A stretch of 64,000 bases of DNA from PFJX01 sp031426815 (GTDB taxonomy: Bacteria; Pseudomonadota; Gammaproteobacteria; Burkholderiales; Thiobacillaceae), in assembly GCA_031426815.1 (NCBI GenBank), contig JASJPG010000054.1, forward strand, positions 1-64,000, read 5' to 3'. The translations under genes were made by a program, and so were the position numbers. The notes beneath the pieces were generated by a model. It was not told the origin of the DNA. It worked only from the letters and a program-made list of their open reading frames with translations, and made no database searches. How positions within the stretch are numbered: the stretch's first letter is position 1; every line of letters begins with the position of its first letter. Below are positions 1 through 8,203 of this stretch, piece by piece.

Positions 1-2122
1 CGATCAGGTTGCGCGGCCAGTTGACCGGGTTGTCCGGGTCGGCGAAGGCGACGTCGAGCGCGCCGGACTTGAGCTGTTCCACGATATGGCGGGCGACGCC
101 GGCTTCATCGGTGGCGCCGGCTTTCTCGGCTTCGGCGACCAGGTCGAGCGGGTTGCGGTTGAAATGCGGCGCGGACGGCAGCCAGCCCATGCGTGTGGAG
201 ACGACGTTGTAGTCGGCCAGGCTGTAGCCCTTGTTGCGATTCTTGCCGGCGGGCGACAACAGATCGTCGGCCTTGACCGCCTCGTAGCGCCACTGGTCGG
301 TGTGGAAATACCAGTACGAAGTGGAATTCATCTGGCGTGGCGGACGATGCCAGTCGAGACCGAACGCGATCGGCGCCCAGCCGGCTTGCGGCCGCAGTTT
401 TTCCTGGCCGACGTAGTGCGCCCAGCCGCCACCGCTCTGGCCGACGCAGCCGCACAGGTGCAGCAGATTCATGATCGCGCGGTAGGACAGATCGTTGTGG
501 TACCAGTGGTTGATCGCCGCACCCATGATCACCATCGACTTGCCGTGGGTCTTGGCGGCGTTGTCGGCGAATTCGCGACCGGTGCGGATCAGGTCGGCGC
601 GTTTGACGCCGGTGATCTTCTCGGCCCAGGCCGGCGTGTAGGCGACGTCTTCATCGTCATAGGAACTGGCCACGTTGGCGCCGCCCAAGCCGCGGTCGAT
701 GCCGTACTGGGCGATCTGCAGGTCGTACACCGAAGTCACCAGCGCTTCGGTACCGTCGGCCAGTTTCACCCGGCGCGCCGGCACGTTGCGCCAGAGCAGG
801 TCGGGTTGATCTTCGGCGAAATGCGGGAAGCCGACCGAAACGATCTCGACGCCGGCCTTGTTCTGGCAGGTCAGTTCGGCGCACATGGCGGACTGGTCGG
901 ATTGTTTCTCCAGCAGATTCCACTTGCCTTCTTCACCCCAGCGGAAGCCGACCGAACCGTTCGGCACGACGAAGGCGTTGGAGAGTTCGTCCCAGACGAT
1001 GGTCTTCCATTCCGGGTTGTTGGTTTCGTTCATGCCGCCCAGATCGGAGGCGCGCAGATTGCGGTCCGTCACATAGGCGTCGTCGTGCGCGCGCAGGATC
1101 ACCTGCATCGGCAAGTCGGTGTACTTGCGGGTGTATTCCTGGAAGTAGGGCGTCTGCTGGTCAATGAAGAATTCCTTCAGCGCGACGTGGCCCATGGCCA
1201 GGAAAGCGGCCGAGTCGGTGCCTTGCTTGACCGGCATCCACAGGTCGGCGAACTTGACGTATTCGGCGTAGTCCGGCGCCATGGAGACGATCTTGGTGCC
1301 CTTGTAGCGGGTCTCGATGGCGAAGTGAGCGTCCGGCGTGCGCGTCATCGGCAGGTTGGCGCCGGTGATGATCAGGTAGGTCGAGTTGTACCAGTCGGCC
1401 GCTTCCGGCACGTCGGTCTGCTCGCCCCAGGTCTGCGGCGATGCGGCCGGCAGGTCGCAATACCAGTCGTAGAAGGAACCGCAGGCGGCGCCGATCAGGC
1501 TGAGATAACGCGAACCGGCGGCGTAGGAAATCATCGACATGGCCGGGATCGGCGAGAAGCCGTAGATGCGATCCGGGCCCCACTTGTTGATGGTGTGCAC
1601 GTTGGCGGCGGCGACGATCTCGGTGATCTCGTCCCAGTTGGTGCGCACGAAGCCGCCGAGGCCGCGCACCTTGACGTATTTGTCGCGCTTGGCGCTATCG
1701 GCCTGGATCGCGGCCCAGGCTTCCACCGGGTCTTTGCCGGTGGCGCGCTCGGCGCGGTACAGGTCGAGCAGGCGGCCGCGAATCATCGGGTACTTGATGC
1801 GGTGCGGGCTGTACAGATACCAGGAGAACGAGGCGCCACGCTGGCAACCGCGCGGCTCGTGGTTGGGCAGATCGTCGCGGGTGCGCGGGTAGTCGGTCTG
1901 CTGCATCTCGAACGAAACCAGGCCGTTCTTGACGAAGATCTTCCAGGAACAACCGCCGGTGCAGTTGACGCCGTGGGTGGAACGCACCACCTTGTCATGG
2001 CGCCAGCGGTTGCGGTAGGCGTCTTCCCATTTGCGGTCTTCGATGGTCATCGTGCCGTGGCCGTTCGAGAACGCCTCGCGCGGATGGGTGAAGTAGGTCA
2101 GGCGGTCGAGAAAGTGACTCAT
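1..2122 (-). CDS. narG: Respiratory nitrate reductase alpha subunit NarG (partial, N-terminal 707 codons)
   Basis: Catalytic subunit of the membrane-bound, cytoplasm-facing nitrate reductase, which reduces nitrate to nitrite with quinol electrons passed through NarH and NarI. The gene starts with ATG (MSHFLDRLTYF) and runs off the left edge, so about 707 of the usual ~1240 residues are present. Seen: the N-terminal FS0 cluster region with STHGVNCTGGCSWK followed by EPRGCQRGASFSWY (His/Cys ligands), and the segment DVPEAADWYNSTY, where the family has its Mo-bis-MGD aspartate ligand. It is last in the leftward narK1-narK2-narG order, 183 bp below narK2, and narHJI would be expected beyond the window. 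A palindromic repeat fills most of the gap to narK2. Identification is secure from continuous similarity to the family. Confidence 0.97.
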   Translation of the reverse strand, partial: MSHFLDRLTYFTHPREAFSNGHGTMTIEDRKWEDAYRNRWRHDKVVRSTHGVNCTGGCSWKIFVKNGLVSFEMQQTDYPRTRDDLPNHEPRGCQRGASFSWYLYSPHRIKYPMIRGRLLDLYRAERATGKDPVEAWAAIQADSAKRDKYVKVRGLGGFVRTNWDEITEIVAAANVHTINKWGPDRIYGFSPIPAMSMISYAAGSRYLSLIGAACGSFYDWYCDLPAASPQTWGEQTDVPEAADWYNSTYLIITGANLPMTRTPDAHFAIETRYKGTKIVSMAPDYAEYVKFADLWMPVKQGTDSAAFLAMGHVALKEFFIDQQTPYFQEYTRKYTDLPMQVILRAHDDAYVTDRNLRASDLGGMNETNNPEWKTIVWDELSNAFVVPNGSVGFRWGEEGKWNLLEKQSDQSAMCAELTCQNKAGVEIVSVGFPHFAEDQPDLLWRNVPARRVKLADGTEALVTSVYDLQIAQYGIDRGLGGANVASSYDDEDVAYTPAWAEKITGVKRADLIRTGREFADNAAKTHGKSMVIMGAAINHWYHNDLSYRAIMNLLHLCGCVGQSGGGWAHYVGQEKLRPQAGWAPIAFGLDWHRPPRQMNSTSYWYFHTDQWRYEAVKADDLLSPAGKNRNKGYSLADYNVVSTRMGWLPSAPHFNRNPLDLVAEAEKAGATDEAGVARHIVEQLKSGALDVAFADPDNPVNWPRNLI

Positions 2123-2167
2123 TGTTTAGCTCCTTGAATTGCTTGCGGGTCGTGGGACCGCTTTGCT

Positions 2168-2263
2168 CCCCCCTTTGAAAAAGGGGGGCTGGGGGGGATT
2201 TCTCCGACGGTGGGGACGGCGCGCTGGCCAAAATCCCCCCTGTCCCCCCTTTGCAAAGGGGGG
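2168..2263. repeat. Pair of G-rich palindromic repeats (family A), narK2-narG gap
   Basis: Two copies of a short palindrome of the form CCCCCCTTTG(N)AAAGGGGGG, each followed by a GGGGGGATTT tail, lie head to head between narK2 and narG. The same inverted pair recurs at 22302-22400 between nirJ and nirN. It looks like a REP-type intergenic element. In this position it could form an mRNA hairpin between narK2 and narG. Confidence 0.8.
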
Positions 2264-2305
2264 AACCCTTCGGTTAGACGCAGTGGATCAATCGCCATCG
2301 AAGCC

Positions 2306-3916
2306 TCACGGATTCCGAATTTCCGAGTTCTTGCGCAGGTAAAAGCCCCAGTTCAGCAGCAGGCACAGCGCATAGAAGATGGCGAAGCCGTACATGGCGT
2401 TTTCCGGGGTGCCGGCCTTGATCTGGCTGCCGATCACCACCGGGGCGATGAACGAGCCGTAGGCGGCGACCGCCGAGGTCCAGCCCAGCACCGGACCGGC
2501 CTGGACACGGTCGAAGATGACGCCGACGGTGCGGAAGGTGGAGCCGTTGCCGATGCCGGTGGCGGCGAACAGCACGACGAAGGTGAGGATGAACTGGGTG
2601 AAGTAGATTTCCGGCGTGGCCGACTGGTAGGCCTGCATCATCAGATAGCCGGCGTAGGCGGAAGCCACGACCATCGCTACCGAGATGATCTGGGTGACGA
2701 TGGAACCACCGACCTTGTCGGAGATCCAGCCGCCGACCGGGCGGATCAGGGCGCCGACGAAGGGGCCGATCCAGGCGTATTGCAGTGCCGACGGGGCGTT
2801 CGGGTTCTTCGCGTGGACCCAGGCCTGGGTGGCGGCATCGAAGGTGTGGGTATCGCCGAAGATCACCGAGATCGACAGCGGCAGCGCCATCGAGAAGCCG
2901 ATGAACGAACCGAAGGTGAGCAGATACAGCACGGTCATCGACCAGGTGTGCTTGTTGCCGAAGATGGCGAACTGCTTGGCGATGTTGCCTTTCATCTCGC
3001 CGAACGCAGCCAGCTTCATCACCAGCAGCGTGGCGACCATGATCAGCGGCAGTGCCACCCACATGTTGAGCAGCCCTAAGCCGGTGGGGGCGGGCAGGTA
3101 GAGGTAGAGGCCGACGGCGGCGGTCAGGAAGGCCAGGCTGTACAGCCACAACACCTTGATCATGGCACCGATGGAACCGCCCAGGCCGGGGGTGATCGGC
3201 ATCAGGTTGTTCATGCCGAACCAGCCCAGCACGCCGAGCGGAACCAGCGCCAGCAGCCAGACATAGCCGGCGTTCTGCACGAAGGTCTGGGTGCCGGCGA
3301 CGATCTTGCCGAGAATCCAGCCGCTGTCTTTCACCAGTTCCATCGAGCCGCCCGCGAAGGCGCCGAAGATGCCGGCGGTCATCACCAGCGGAATCAGGAT
3401 CTGCATGGTGGTGACGCCGAAATTACCCAAGCCGGCGTTCAAGCCCAGCGCCGTGCCCTGCAGCCGCTTCGGAAAGAAGGTGCTGATATTGGACATGGAG
3501 CAGGCGAAGTTGCCGCCGCCGATGCCGGACAACAGCGCCAGCAACTGGAACACGATCAGCGGCGTTTCCTTGCTCTGCAGCGCGATGCCGGTGCCGAAGG
3601 CGGGAATCATCAACAGTGCCGTGGTCAGGAAGATGGTGTTGCGGCCGCCGGCGATGCGGATGAAGAAGGAGGAGGGGATGCGCAGCGTGGCGCCGGACAG
3701 GCCGGCAATGGCGGTCAAGGTGAACAGTTCGTCCTTGCTGAACGGGAAGCCCAGGTTGGACATCTGCACGGTGATGATTCCCCACATCAGCCAGACGGCG
3801 AAGCCCAGCAGCAGGCTCGGGATCGAGATCCACAGGTTGCGATAGGCGATGGACTTGCCGGTGGATTCCCAGAACTGCGGATCTTCGACGTCCCAGTGCT
3901 TGATGTTGGTGCTCAT
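2306..3916 (-). CDS. narK2: Nitrate/nitrite transporter, NarK2-type (MFS, NNP family)
   Basis: A 536-residue major facilitator protein of the inner membrane that probably exchanges nitrate for nitrite or imports nitrate for NarGHI. Seen: about twelve hydrophobic segments and the nitrate signature region GLGNFGV in the fifth-helix area, preceded by GIGGGNFACSMSNIS. The start is ATG at 3916 (MSTNIKHWDVED) with AAGGAG upstream; an earlier in-frame codon at 3958 has no comparable site. It lies 85 bp below narK1 and above narG, so it is probably cotranscribed from the narK1 promoter. The length and N-terminal extension fit the NarK2 branch, which in other denitrifiers is paired or fused with NarK1. 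The 1/2 assignment is inference. Confidence 0.93.
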   Translation of the reverse strand: MSTNIKHWDVEDPQFWESTGKSIAYRNLWISIPSLLLGFAVWLMWGIITVQMSNLGFPFSKDELFTLTAIAGLSGATLRIPSSFFIRIAGGRNTIFLTTALLMIPAFGTGIALQSKETPLIVFQLLALLSGIGGGNFACSMSNISTFFPKRLQGTALGLNAGLGNFGVTTMQILIPLVMTAGIFGAFAGGSMELVKDSGWILGKIVAGTQTFVQNAGYVWLLALVPLGVLGWFGMNNLMPITPGLGGSIGAMIKVLWLYSLAFLTAAVGLYLYLPAPTGLGLLNMWVALPLIMVATLLVMKLAAFGEMKGNIAKQFAIFGNKHTWSMTVLYLLTFGSFIGFSMALPLSISVIFGDTHTFDAATQAWVHAKNPNAPSALQYAWIGPFVGALIRPVGGWISDKVGGSIVTQIISVAMVVASAYAGYLMMQAYQSATPEIYFTQFILTFVVLFAATGIGNGSTFRTVGVIFDRVQAGPVLGWTSAVAAYGSFIAPVVIGSQIKAGTPENAMYGFAIFYALCLLLNWGFYLRKNSEIRNP

Positions 3917-4001
3917 GGTTGGCTCCTTGGGTGGGGGTGAACGGTGCGCGTGGCGCACCCTACGAGGGCATCGGTGGTTGGGTAGGGCGGCATGGTGTGG
4001 T

Positions 4002-5261
4002 TCATTCCAGGATGTCCGCCGCGATGGCGGGCTTCTTGATCAGGTCCAGCTTGCGGACCTCGGTGGTGTACATCCAGATCAGCGACACCCAGACCACGCC
4101 GTACATCAGCATGAAGGCCGAGGAGCGCACGCCGGTGAGGTCGACCAGGGCGCCGAACATGATCGGCAGCAGGAAGCCGCCCAAGCCGCCGACCAGGCCG
4201 ACGATGCCGGAGATGACGCCGATGTTGTGCGGGTACTCGTCGGAGATGTACTTGAACACGCTGGCCTTGCCGAAGGCGAAGGCGACGCCGACCGTGAACA
4301 GCAGCGCGGTGAATACTTCCGGGCCGAGATGCAGGTGGTAGGTCTGCGGGCCGGTTACCGTCTTCACGGTGAATTCGGAATCCGGGTAGGACATGATGAA
4401 CAGGCAGATCCAGGACACCCACAACACCCACCAGGTCACCCGGTGCGCGCCCCATTTGTCCGACATCCAGCCGCCCACCGCGCGCAGCACGCCGCCCGGC
4501 AGCGAGAACGCCGCCGCCAGCAGCGCCGCGGTTTTCAGGTCGAAGCCGTATTCGGTGACGTAGTACTTGGTCATCCACAGCGCCAGGCCGACGTAGCCGC
4601 CGAACACGATGGAGTAGTACTGGCAGTACTTCCACACGACCGGGTCTTTCAGTGCCTTGAGTTGTTCGCGCACGGTGACGTGGGCCGGCACCTTGTGCGC
4701 CGGGTCGTCGTAGGTGAAGAACCAGAACAGGATCGCGGTGACCAGCATGGCGGCGGCGTAGACCTGCGGCACCATGGTCCAGCCGTAGGCCATGACGATG
4801 GCCGGGGCGATCAGCTTGGTGACCGCCGCGCCCGAGTTGCCGGCGCCGAACACGCCCATCGCCATGCCCTGGCGCTCCTTCTCGTACCAGCGCGCGCAGT
4901 AGGCGATGCCGACCGAGAAGGAGCCGCCGGCAAGGCCGACGAACAGGCCGATGGTCAGGAAGTGCCAGAACTCGGTGGCGTATTCCATCAGCCAGATCGG
5001 CCCGACGGTGGACAACATCAGGAAGAAGAACACGATGCGGCCGCCGAACTTGTCGGTCCACATGCCGAGCGGCAGGCGGATCAACGAACCGGTCAGCACC
5101 GGCGTCGCGATCAGGATGCCGAACTGGGTCTCGTTGAGGCCGAGCTGGGCTTTGATCGGTATGCCGATAACCGCGAACATCATCCACACGGCGAAACACA
5201 CCGTGAAGGCCAGCGTGCTCATCACGAGTACGGAGAGTTGTTGTTGCGAACGAGGTGTCAT
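4002..5261 (-). CDS. narK1: Nitrate transporter, NarK1-type (MFS, NNP family)
   Basis: A 419-residue MFS transporter of about twelve helices, probably proton-coupled nitrate import. Seen: the family motif GAGNSGAAV in the middle of the first half, RLPLGMWTDKFGGR in the loop after the second helices, and a second nitrate-signature region GLVGGLGGFLLP. I place the start at ATG 5261 (MTPRSQQQL); an in-frame GTG at 5273 is an alternative, and neither has a strong ribosome site. It is the first gene of the leftward nar unit, facing narX across 281 bp. The NarL-like boxes in that gap suggest nitrate-dependent control. The gap to narK2 carries half of a GGTGCGC/GCGCACC repeat. Confidence 0.92.
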   Translation of the reverse strand: MTPRSQQQLSVLVMSTLAFTVCFAVWMMFAVIGIPIKAQLGLNETQFGILIATPVLTGSLIRLPLGMWTDKFGGRIVFFFLMLSTVGPIWLMEYATEFWHFLTIGLFVGLAGGSFSVGIAYCARWYEKERQGMAMGVFGAGNSGAAVTKLIAPAIVMAYGWTMVPQVYAAAMLVTAILFWFFTYDDPAHKVPAHVTVREQLKALKDPVVWKYCQYYSIVFGGYVGLALWMTKYYVTEYGFDLKTAALLAAAFSLPGGVLRAVGGWMSDKWGAHRVTWWVLWVSWICLFIMSYPDSEFTVKTVTGPQTYHLHLGPEVFTALLFTVGVAFAFGKASVFKYISDEYPHNIGVISGIVGLVGGLGGFLLPIMFGALVDLTGVRSSAFMLMYGVVWVSLIWMYTTEVRKLDLIKKPAIAADILE

Positions 5262-5542
5262 TGCATGCCCCACTTGAGATCAAGAAACCGGGATGTCCGA
5301 AATCGATGGGACGCAGTTTCCGCGTCATAAAAGTGACTTGAAAGAGGGGGTAAAAGCGTCTAAAGCATTGCGCATACCTCTTAGTGGGTAGCTGGGTAAT
5401 TGGCTAACCAATTGATATTCAAGTGGAATATTTCAGATCAGCGAGTACTGTTTTTCCCGACTGCACTTAGTGGGTATTTCATTGAAGTCGGGCCGGGCTT
5501 AAAAAGAGGTAGCCATCTCTTTTTGTCGAATCCGCGCTGAAC
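5262..5542. promoter_or_regulatory. Divergent narK1 / narX control region
   Basis: This is the only non-coding stretch between the leftward nar structural genes and the rightward narXL genes. It contains the NarL-type site at 5375-5390, a heptamer-like half site at 5470-5476 (GTGGGTA), a CTGGGTA heptamer-like element at 5392-5398, and a 16-bp inverted repeat at 5398-5413 (AATTGG ctaa CCAATT). Just before narX, 5501-5508 (AAAAAGAG) pairs with 5517-5524 (CTCTTTTT), a possible leader hairpin. I did not find a convincing FNR box (TTGAT-N4-ATCAA). Confidence 0.7.
5375..5390. promoter_or_regulatory. NarL/NarP-type 7-2-7 operator
   Basis: TACCTCT at 5375-5381, two bases, then GTGGGTA at 5384-5390. 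This is the inverted heptamer arrangement known for NarL and NarP (TACYYMT-N2-AKRRGTA); the left heptamer matches fully and the right one has a single mismatch in its first base. Its position between narK1 and narX fits nitrate control by the adjacent narXL products. Confidence 0.65.
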
Positions 5543-7486
5543 ATGCTCCGCAAACACCTCGTCAACCTGCCTGCCTGGAAGACCCTGCAACGTTCGCTGT
5601 TGCTGCGCATGGGCGGCGCCATCGCGGCCATCGCGCTGCTGGCGGTGCTGGGCATGTCGGTATCCGGCCTGGTGGCGGAATCGACCCAGGGCAGCGGCGA
5701 GGCGATCAACCGTGCCGGCAGCCTGCGCATGCAGAGTTGGCGCATGACCAGCCTGTACCTGGCCATGCCGCTCGCAGCCGAACAGCAGGCGCCGCGACAC
5801 ATGGCCATCGCAATCCGCAGCTTCGATGCCACGTTGAACAGCGAAGCCATCCGCGCCATGCTGCCGCGTGCGAGCGACAGCGAACTCACGGCGACTTATC
5901 GGCTGATGCTGTCCAGCTGGCAGCAACACATCCGCCCGCGCTTCCTGGTTGTTGCCGATGGCCGCGCGCCGCAACTCGACGCTGCGGCACGTGCCGGCCT
6001 GCTGGCCGAAATGACGCACTTCGTCAACCAGATCAATAACCTGGTCAAGCAGCTGGAAGACACCACCGAAGCCAAGATCCTGGTCATGCGTCTGGTCCTC
6101 GGCGTGGCGCTGATCCTGACCGTACTGGTCGTGCTGCTCACCGTCTGGCTGATCCATATGCATCTGTTGCAACCGTTGAAGCGCTTGCTGGCGCTATCCA
6201 GCAGCGTCGGCCGCGGCGATCTGTCGGTGCGTACCCCATACACTGGCGAGGACGAACTCGGTCAGCTTGGCCGCGCCTTCAATCTGATGGCGGAAGACCT
6301 GTCCAAGCTGTACCAGAACCTGGAAGCGCGCGTATGCCAGAAGACGGCGGAGTTGACGCGCAGCAACCAGTCGCTCGAACTGCTCTACCACTCCATCGCC
6401 CGGCTGCATGGCGCACCGCCGGGCAAGGCGGTGTACCTGGCGCTGTTGCGCGACATCGAACAGTTGCTCGAACTCGGCCACGGCATCATCTGCCTGGGCG
6501 AACGCGGCGGCGCGACCGGCCAGGCTGTCGCCAGCACGATGCAGCCGGAAGATGGCAAGACCGGCGCCAATCCCTGCGTGCAGGCCGAATGCCTGTGGTG
6601 CCACGGTACCGACCAGACCCGCTTCAGCATCGCCAGCGACTTCCATCGCCGCCTGACCTTGCCCTTGGCCGATGCCGAACAGCAGTACGGCGTGCTGATC
6701 CTGGATATCCCGGAAGGCCGCCAGCTGGAAGCCTGGCAGGTGCAATTGCTGGAAGCCCTGTCGCGCCATATCGGCGTCGCCATCGGCGCGGAACGCCGCA
6801 TCGAACAGAACCGCCGCGTCGGTCTGCTGGAAGAACGTGCCGTCATCGCACGTGAATTGCACGACTCTCTGGCGCAATCGCTCGCCTTCATGAAGATTCA
6901 GGTCAGCCGTTTGCAAACGATGTTGAAGGTGCCGGAAAAACGTTCCGAGGCCGAGCAGGTGCTGCTTGAATTGCGCGTCGGCATGAGCAGCGCCTACCGC
7001 CAGTTGCGCGAACTGCTGTCCACCTTCCGCCTCAAGATGGACGGTCAGAATCTCGCCGCGGCGCTGGGCCAGACGGTGAGCGAGTTCGCCGAGCGCGGCG
7101 AGCTGGAGATAGAACTGACGCAGCATCTGGACGGCTGTCCGCTCACCCCGAACGAGGAAATCCACGTCCTCCATGTGGTGCGCGAAGCGCTGTCGAACGT
7201 GATCAATCATGCCGCCGCCGGTCAGGCGTGGGTGAACCTGTCCTGCCGGCCTGGCGGCGAAGTTGAAGTTGCGATAGCTGACGACGGTCAAGGCATCGTC
7301 AAAAGCGCCGACGTACACCACTACGGCATGACCATCATGGAAGAACGCGCGCGTACCCTGGCTGGTGAAGTGCGTTACGAAACCCGGCAGGAAGGCGGCA
7401 CGCGCGTCGTGCTGGCCTTCCTGCCCACCTGCCGCCGTACCGCCGGCAGCGCCGTCAGCCTGACCTTCAGGAGATTGGAAACATGA
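5543..7486 (+). CDS. narX: Nitrate/nitrite sensor histidine kinase NarX
   Basis: A 647-residue inner-membrane kinase that senses periplasmic nitrate/nitrite and phosphorylates NarL. Domains in order: first membrane helix (about 24-45); periplasmic four-helix sensor with the NarX P-box INRAGSLRMQSWR at 55-67; second helix (about 185-207); HAMP; a GAF-like central module with a cysteine cluster (CVQAECLWCH), as in enteric NarX; HisKA_3 dimerisation helix with phospho-acceptor His440 in ARELHDSLAQ; and a HATPase_c domain ending near residue 635 (NHAAAG, DDGQGI). It overlaps narL by four bases (ATGA), so the pair is translationally coupled. The ribosome site before ATG 5543 is weak. Confidence 0.95.
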   Translation: MLRKHLVNLPAWKTLQRSLLLRMGGAIAAIALLAVLGMSVSGLVAESTQGSGEAINRAGSLRMQSWRMTSLYLAMPLAAEQQAPRHMAIAIRSFDATLNSEAIRAMLPRASDSELTATYRLMLSSWQQHIRPRFLVVADGRAPQLDAAARAGLLAEMTHFVNQINNLVKQLEDTTEAKILVMRLVLGVALILTVLVVLLTVWLIHMHLLQPLKRLLALSSSVGRGDLSVRTPYTGEDELGQLGRAFNLMAEDLSKLYQNLEARVCQKTAELTRSNQSLELLYHSIARLHGAPPGKAVYLALLRDIEQLLELGHGIICLGERGGATGQAVASTMQPEDGKTGANPCVQAECLWCHGTDQTRFSIASDFHRRLTLPLADAEQQYGVLILDIPEGRQLEAWQVQLLEALSRHIGVAIGAERRIEQNRRVGLLEERAVIARELHDSLAQSLAFMKIQVSRLQTMLKVPEKRSEAEQVLLELRVGMSSAYRQLRELLSTFRLKMDGQNLAAALGQTVSEFAERGELEIELTQHLDGCPLTPNEEIHVLHVVREALSNVINHAAAGQAWVNLSCRPGGEVEVAIADDGQGIVKSADVHHYGMTIMEERARTLAGEVRYETRQEGGTRVVLAFLPTCRRTAGSAVSLTFRRLET

Positions 7487-8130
7487 ACTCCGACATCCCG
7501 CAACGCTTGTTGGTCATCGACGACCATCCCCTGTTCCGCAAGGCCATTCTGCAATTGGTCAACATGACCGGCGATTTCGAAGTCGTCGGCGAGGCATCGA
7601 ACGGTCGCGATGGGCTGGAACTGGCGCAGAACCTGCAACCGGACATGATCCTGCTCGACCTCAACATGAAGGAGATGAACGGCATCGAAGTGCTCAAGGC
7701 GATCAAGGCCTCGGGTCTCGACAGCCGCGTCGTCATGCTCACCGTGTCCGATGAAGAGGGCGATCTGATCGGCGCGCTGCGGGCCGGTGCCGACGGCTAT
7801 CTGCTCAAGGAAATGGAACCGGAAGACCTGTTCGCCAAGTTGAAGGACGCCGCCGCCGGCCAGGTCACCCTGACCCAACGCCTGACGCGCCTGCTCGCCC
7901 ATTCCCTGCGCGAAGACGGCAAACCGAAAGACCCGTCCCAGGCCGGCCTGACCGAACAAGAAAGCCGCATCCTGGACCAGATCGCGCTGGGCAAGAGCAA
8001 CAAACTGATCGCGCGCGAACTCAACATCGCCGACGGCACCGTCAAGGTCCACGTCAAACACCTGCTGCGCAAACTGAACCTGCGCTCTCGGGTCGAAGCG
8101 GCGGTGTGGGCGGTGGAGAAGAAACGCTGA
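7483..8130 (+). CDS. narL: Nitrate/nitrite response regulator NarL
   Basis: A 215-residue DNA-binding response regulator and partner of NarX. The receiver domain (about 1-125) has the acidic pocket DDHP and phospho-acceptor Asp59 in MILLDLNMKE, the same residue number as in E. coli NarL; the LuxR-type helix-turn-helix occupies about 150-210 (LTEQESRILDQIALGKSNK). The start overlaps the narX stop. The likely target is the 7-2-7 site at 5375-5390 and possibly other denitrification promoters. It is followed by a 73-bp convergent gap that contains a short hairpin. Confidence 0.94.
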   Translation: MNSDIPQRLLVIDDHPLFRKAILQLVNMTGDFEVVGEASNGRDGLELAQNLQPDMILLDLNMKEMNGIEVLKAIKASGLDSRVVMLTVSDEEGDLIGALRAGADGYLLKEMEPEDLFAKLKDAAAGQVTLTQRLTRLLAHSLREDGKPKDPSQAGLTEQESRILDQIALGKSNKLIARELNIADGTVKVHVKHLLRKLNLRSRVEAAVWAVEKKR

Positions 8131-8140
8131 AGGGGAATCG

Positions 8141-8157
8141 GCCGGCGAGACGCCGGC
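8141..8157. repeat. Short hairpin repeat (family E), narL / kinase convergent gap
   Basis: GCCGGCG-AGA-CGCCGGC, a perfect 7-bp stem with a 3-nt loop, lies between two converging genes. Close relatives occur at 54425-54487 and near 55977, and part of the unit near 32145. There is no T-tract, so it is not a classic terminator, though it may still act as a transcript end. Confidence 0.6.
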
Positions 8158-8203
8158 GCTCCAAGGCGGCGTTTTGAGGGCTACTTACTGCCTACGTCTC
8201 CCA

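Noticed and set aside
86..2137. A 683-codon open frame on the + strand opposite narG
   Set aside because: It mirrors narG codon periodicity in a high-GC genome, has no family resemblance, and narG on the other strand is unmistakable.
2168..2263. The G-rich palindromes as a rho-independent terminator of narK2
   Set aside because: The hairpins lack a T-tract on the transcribed strand, and the same unit appears elsewhere, so they are better read as a dispersed repeat.
5274..5285. TTGA-GA-TCAA just upstream of narK1
   Set aside because: A short palindrome only; spacing is wrong for FNR/DNR and it is too close to the start codon for an activator site.
5412..5422. TTGA-TAT-TCAA as an FNR box near narK1
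   Set aside because: The half-site spacing is too short for TTGAT-N4-ATCAA, and no other half site fits.
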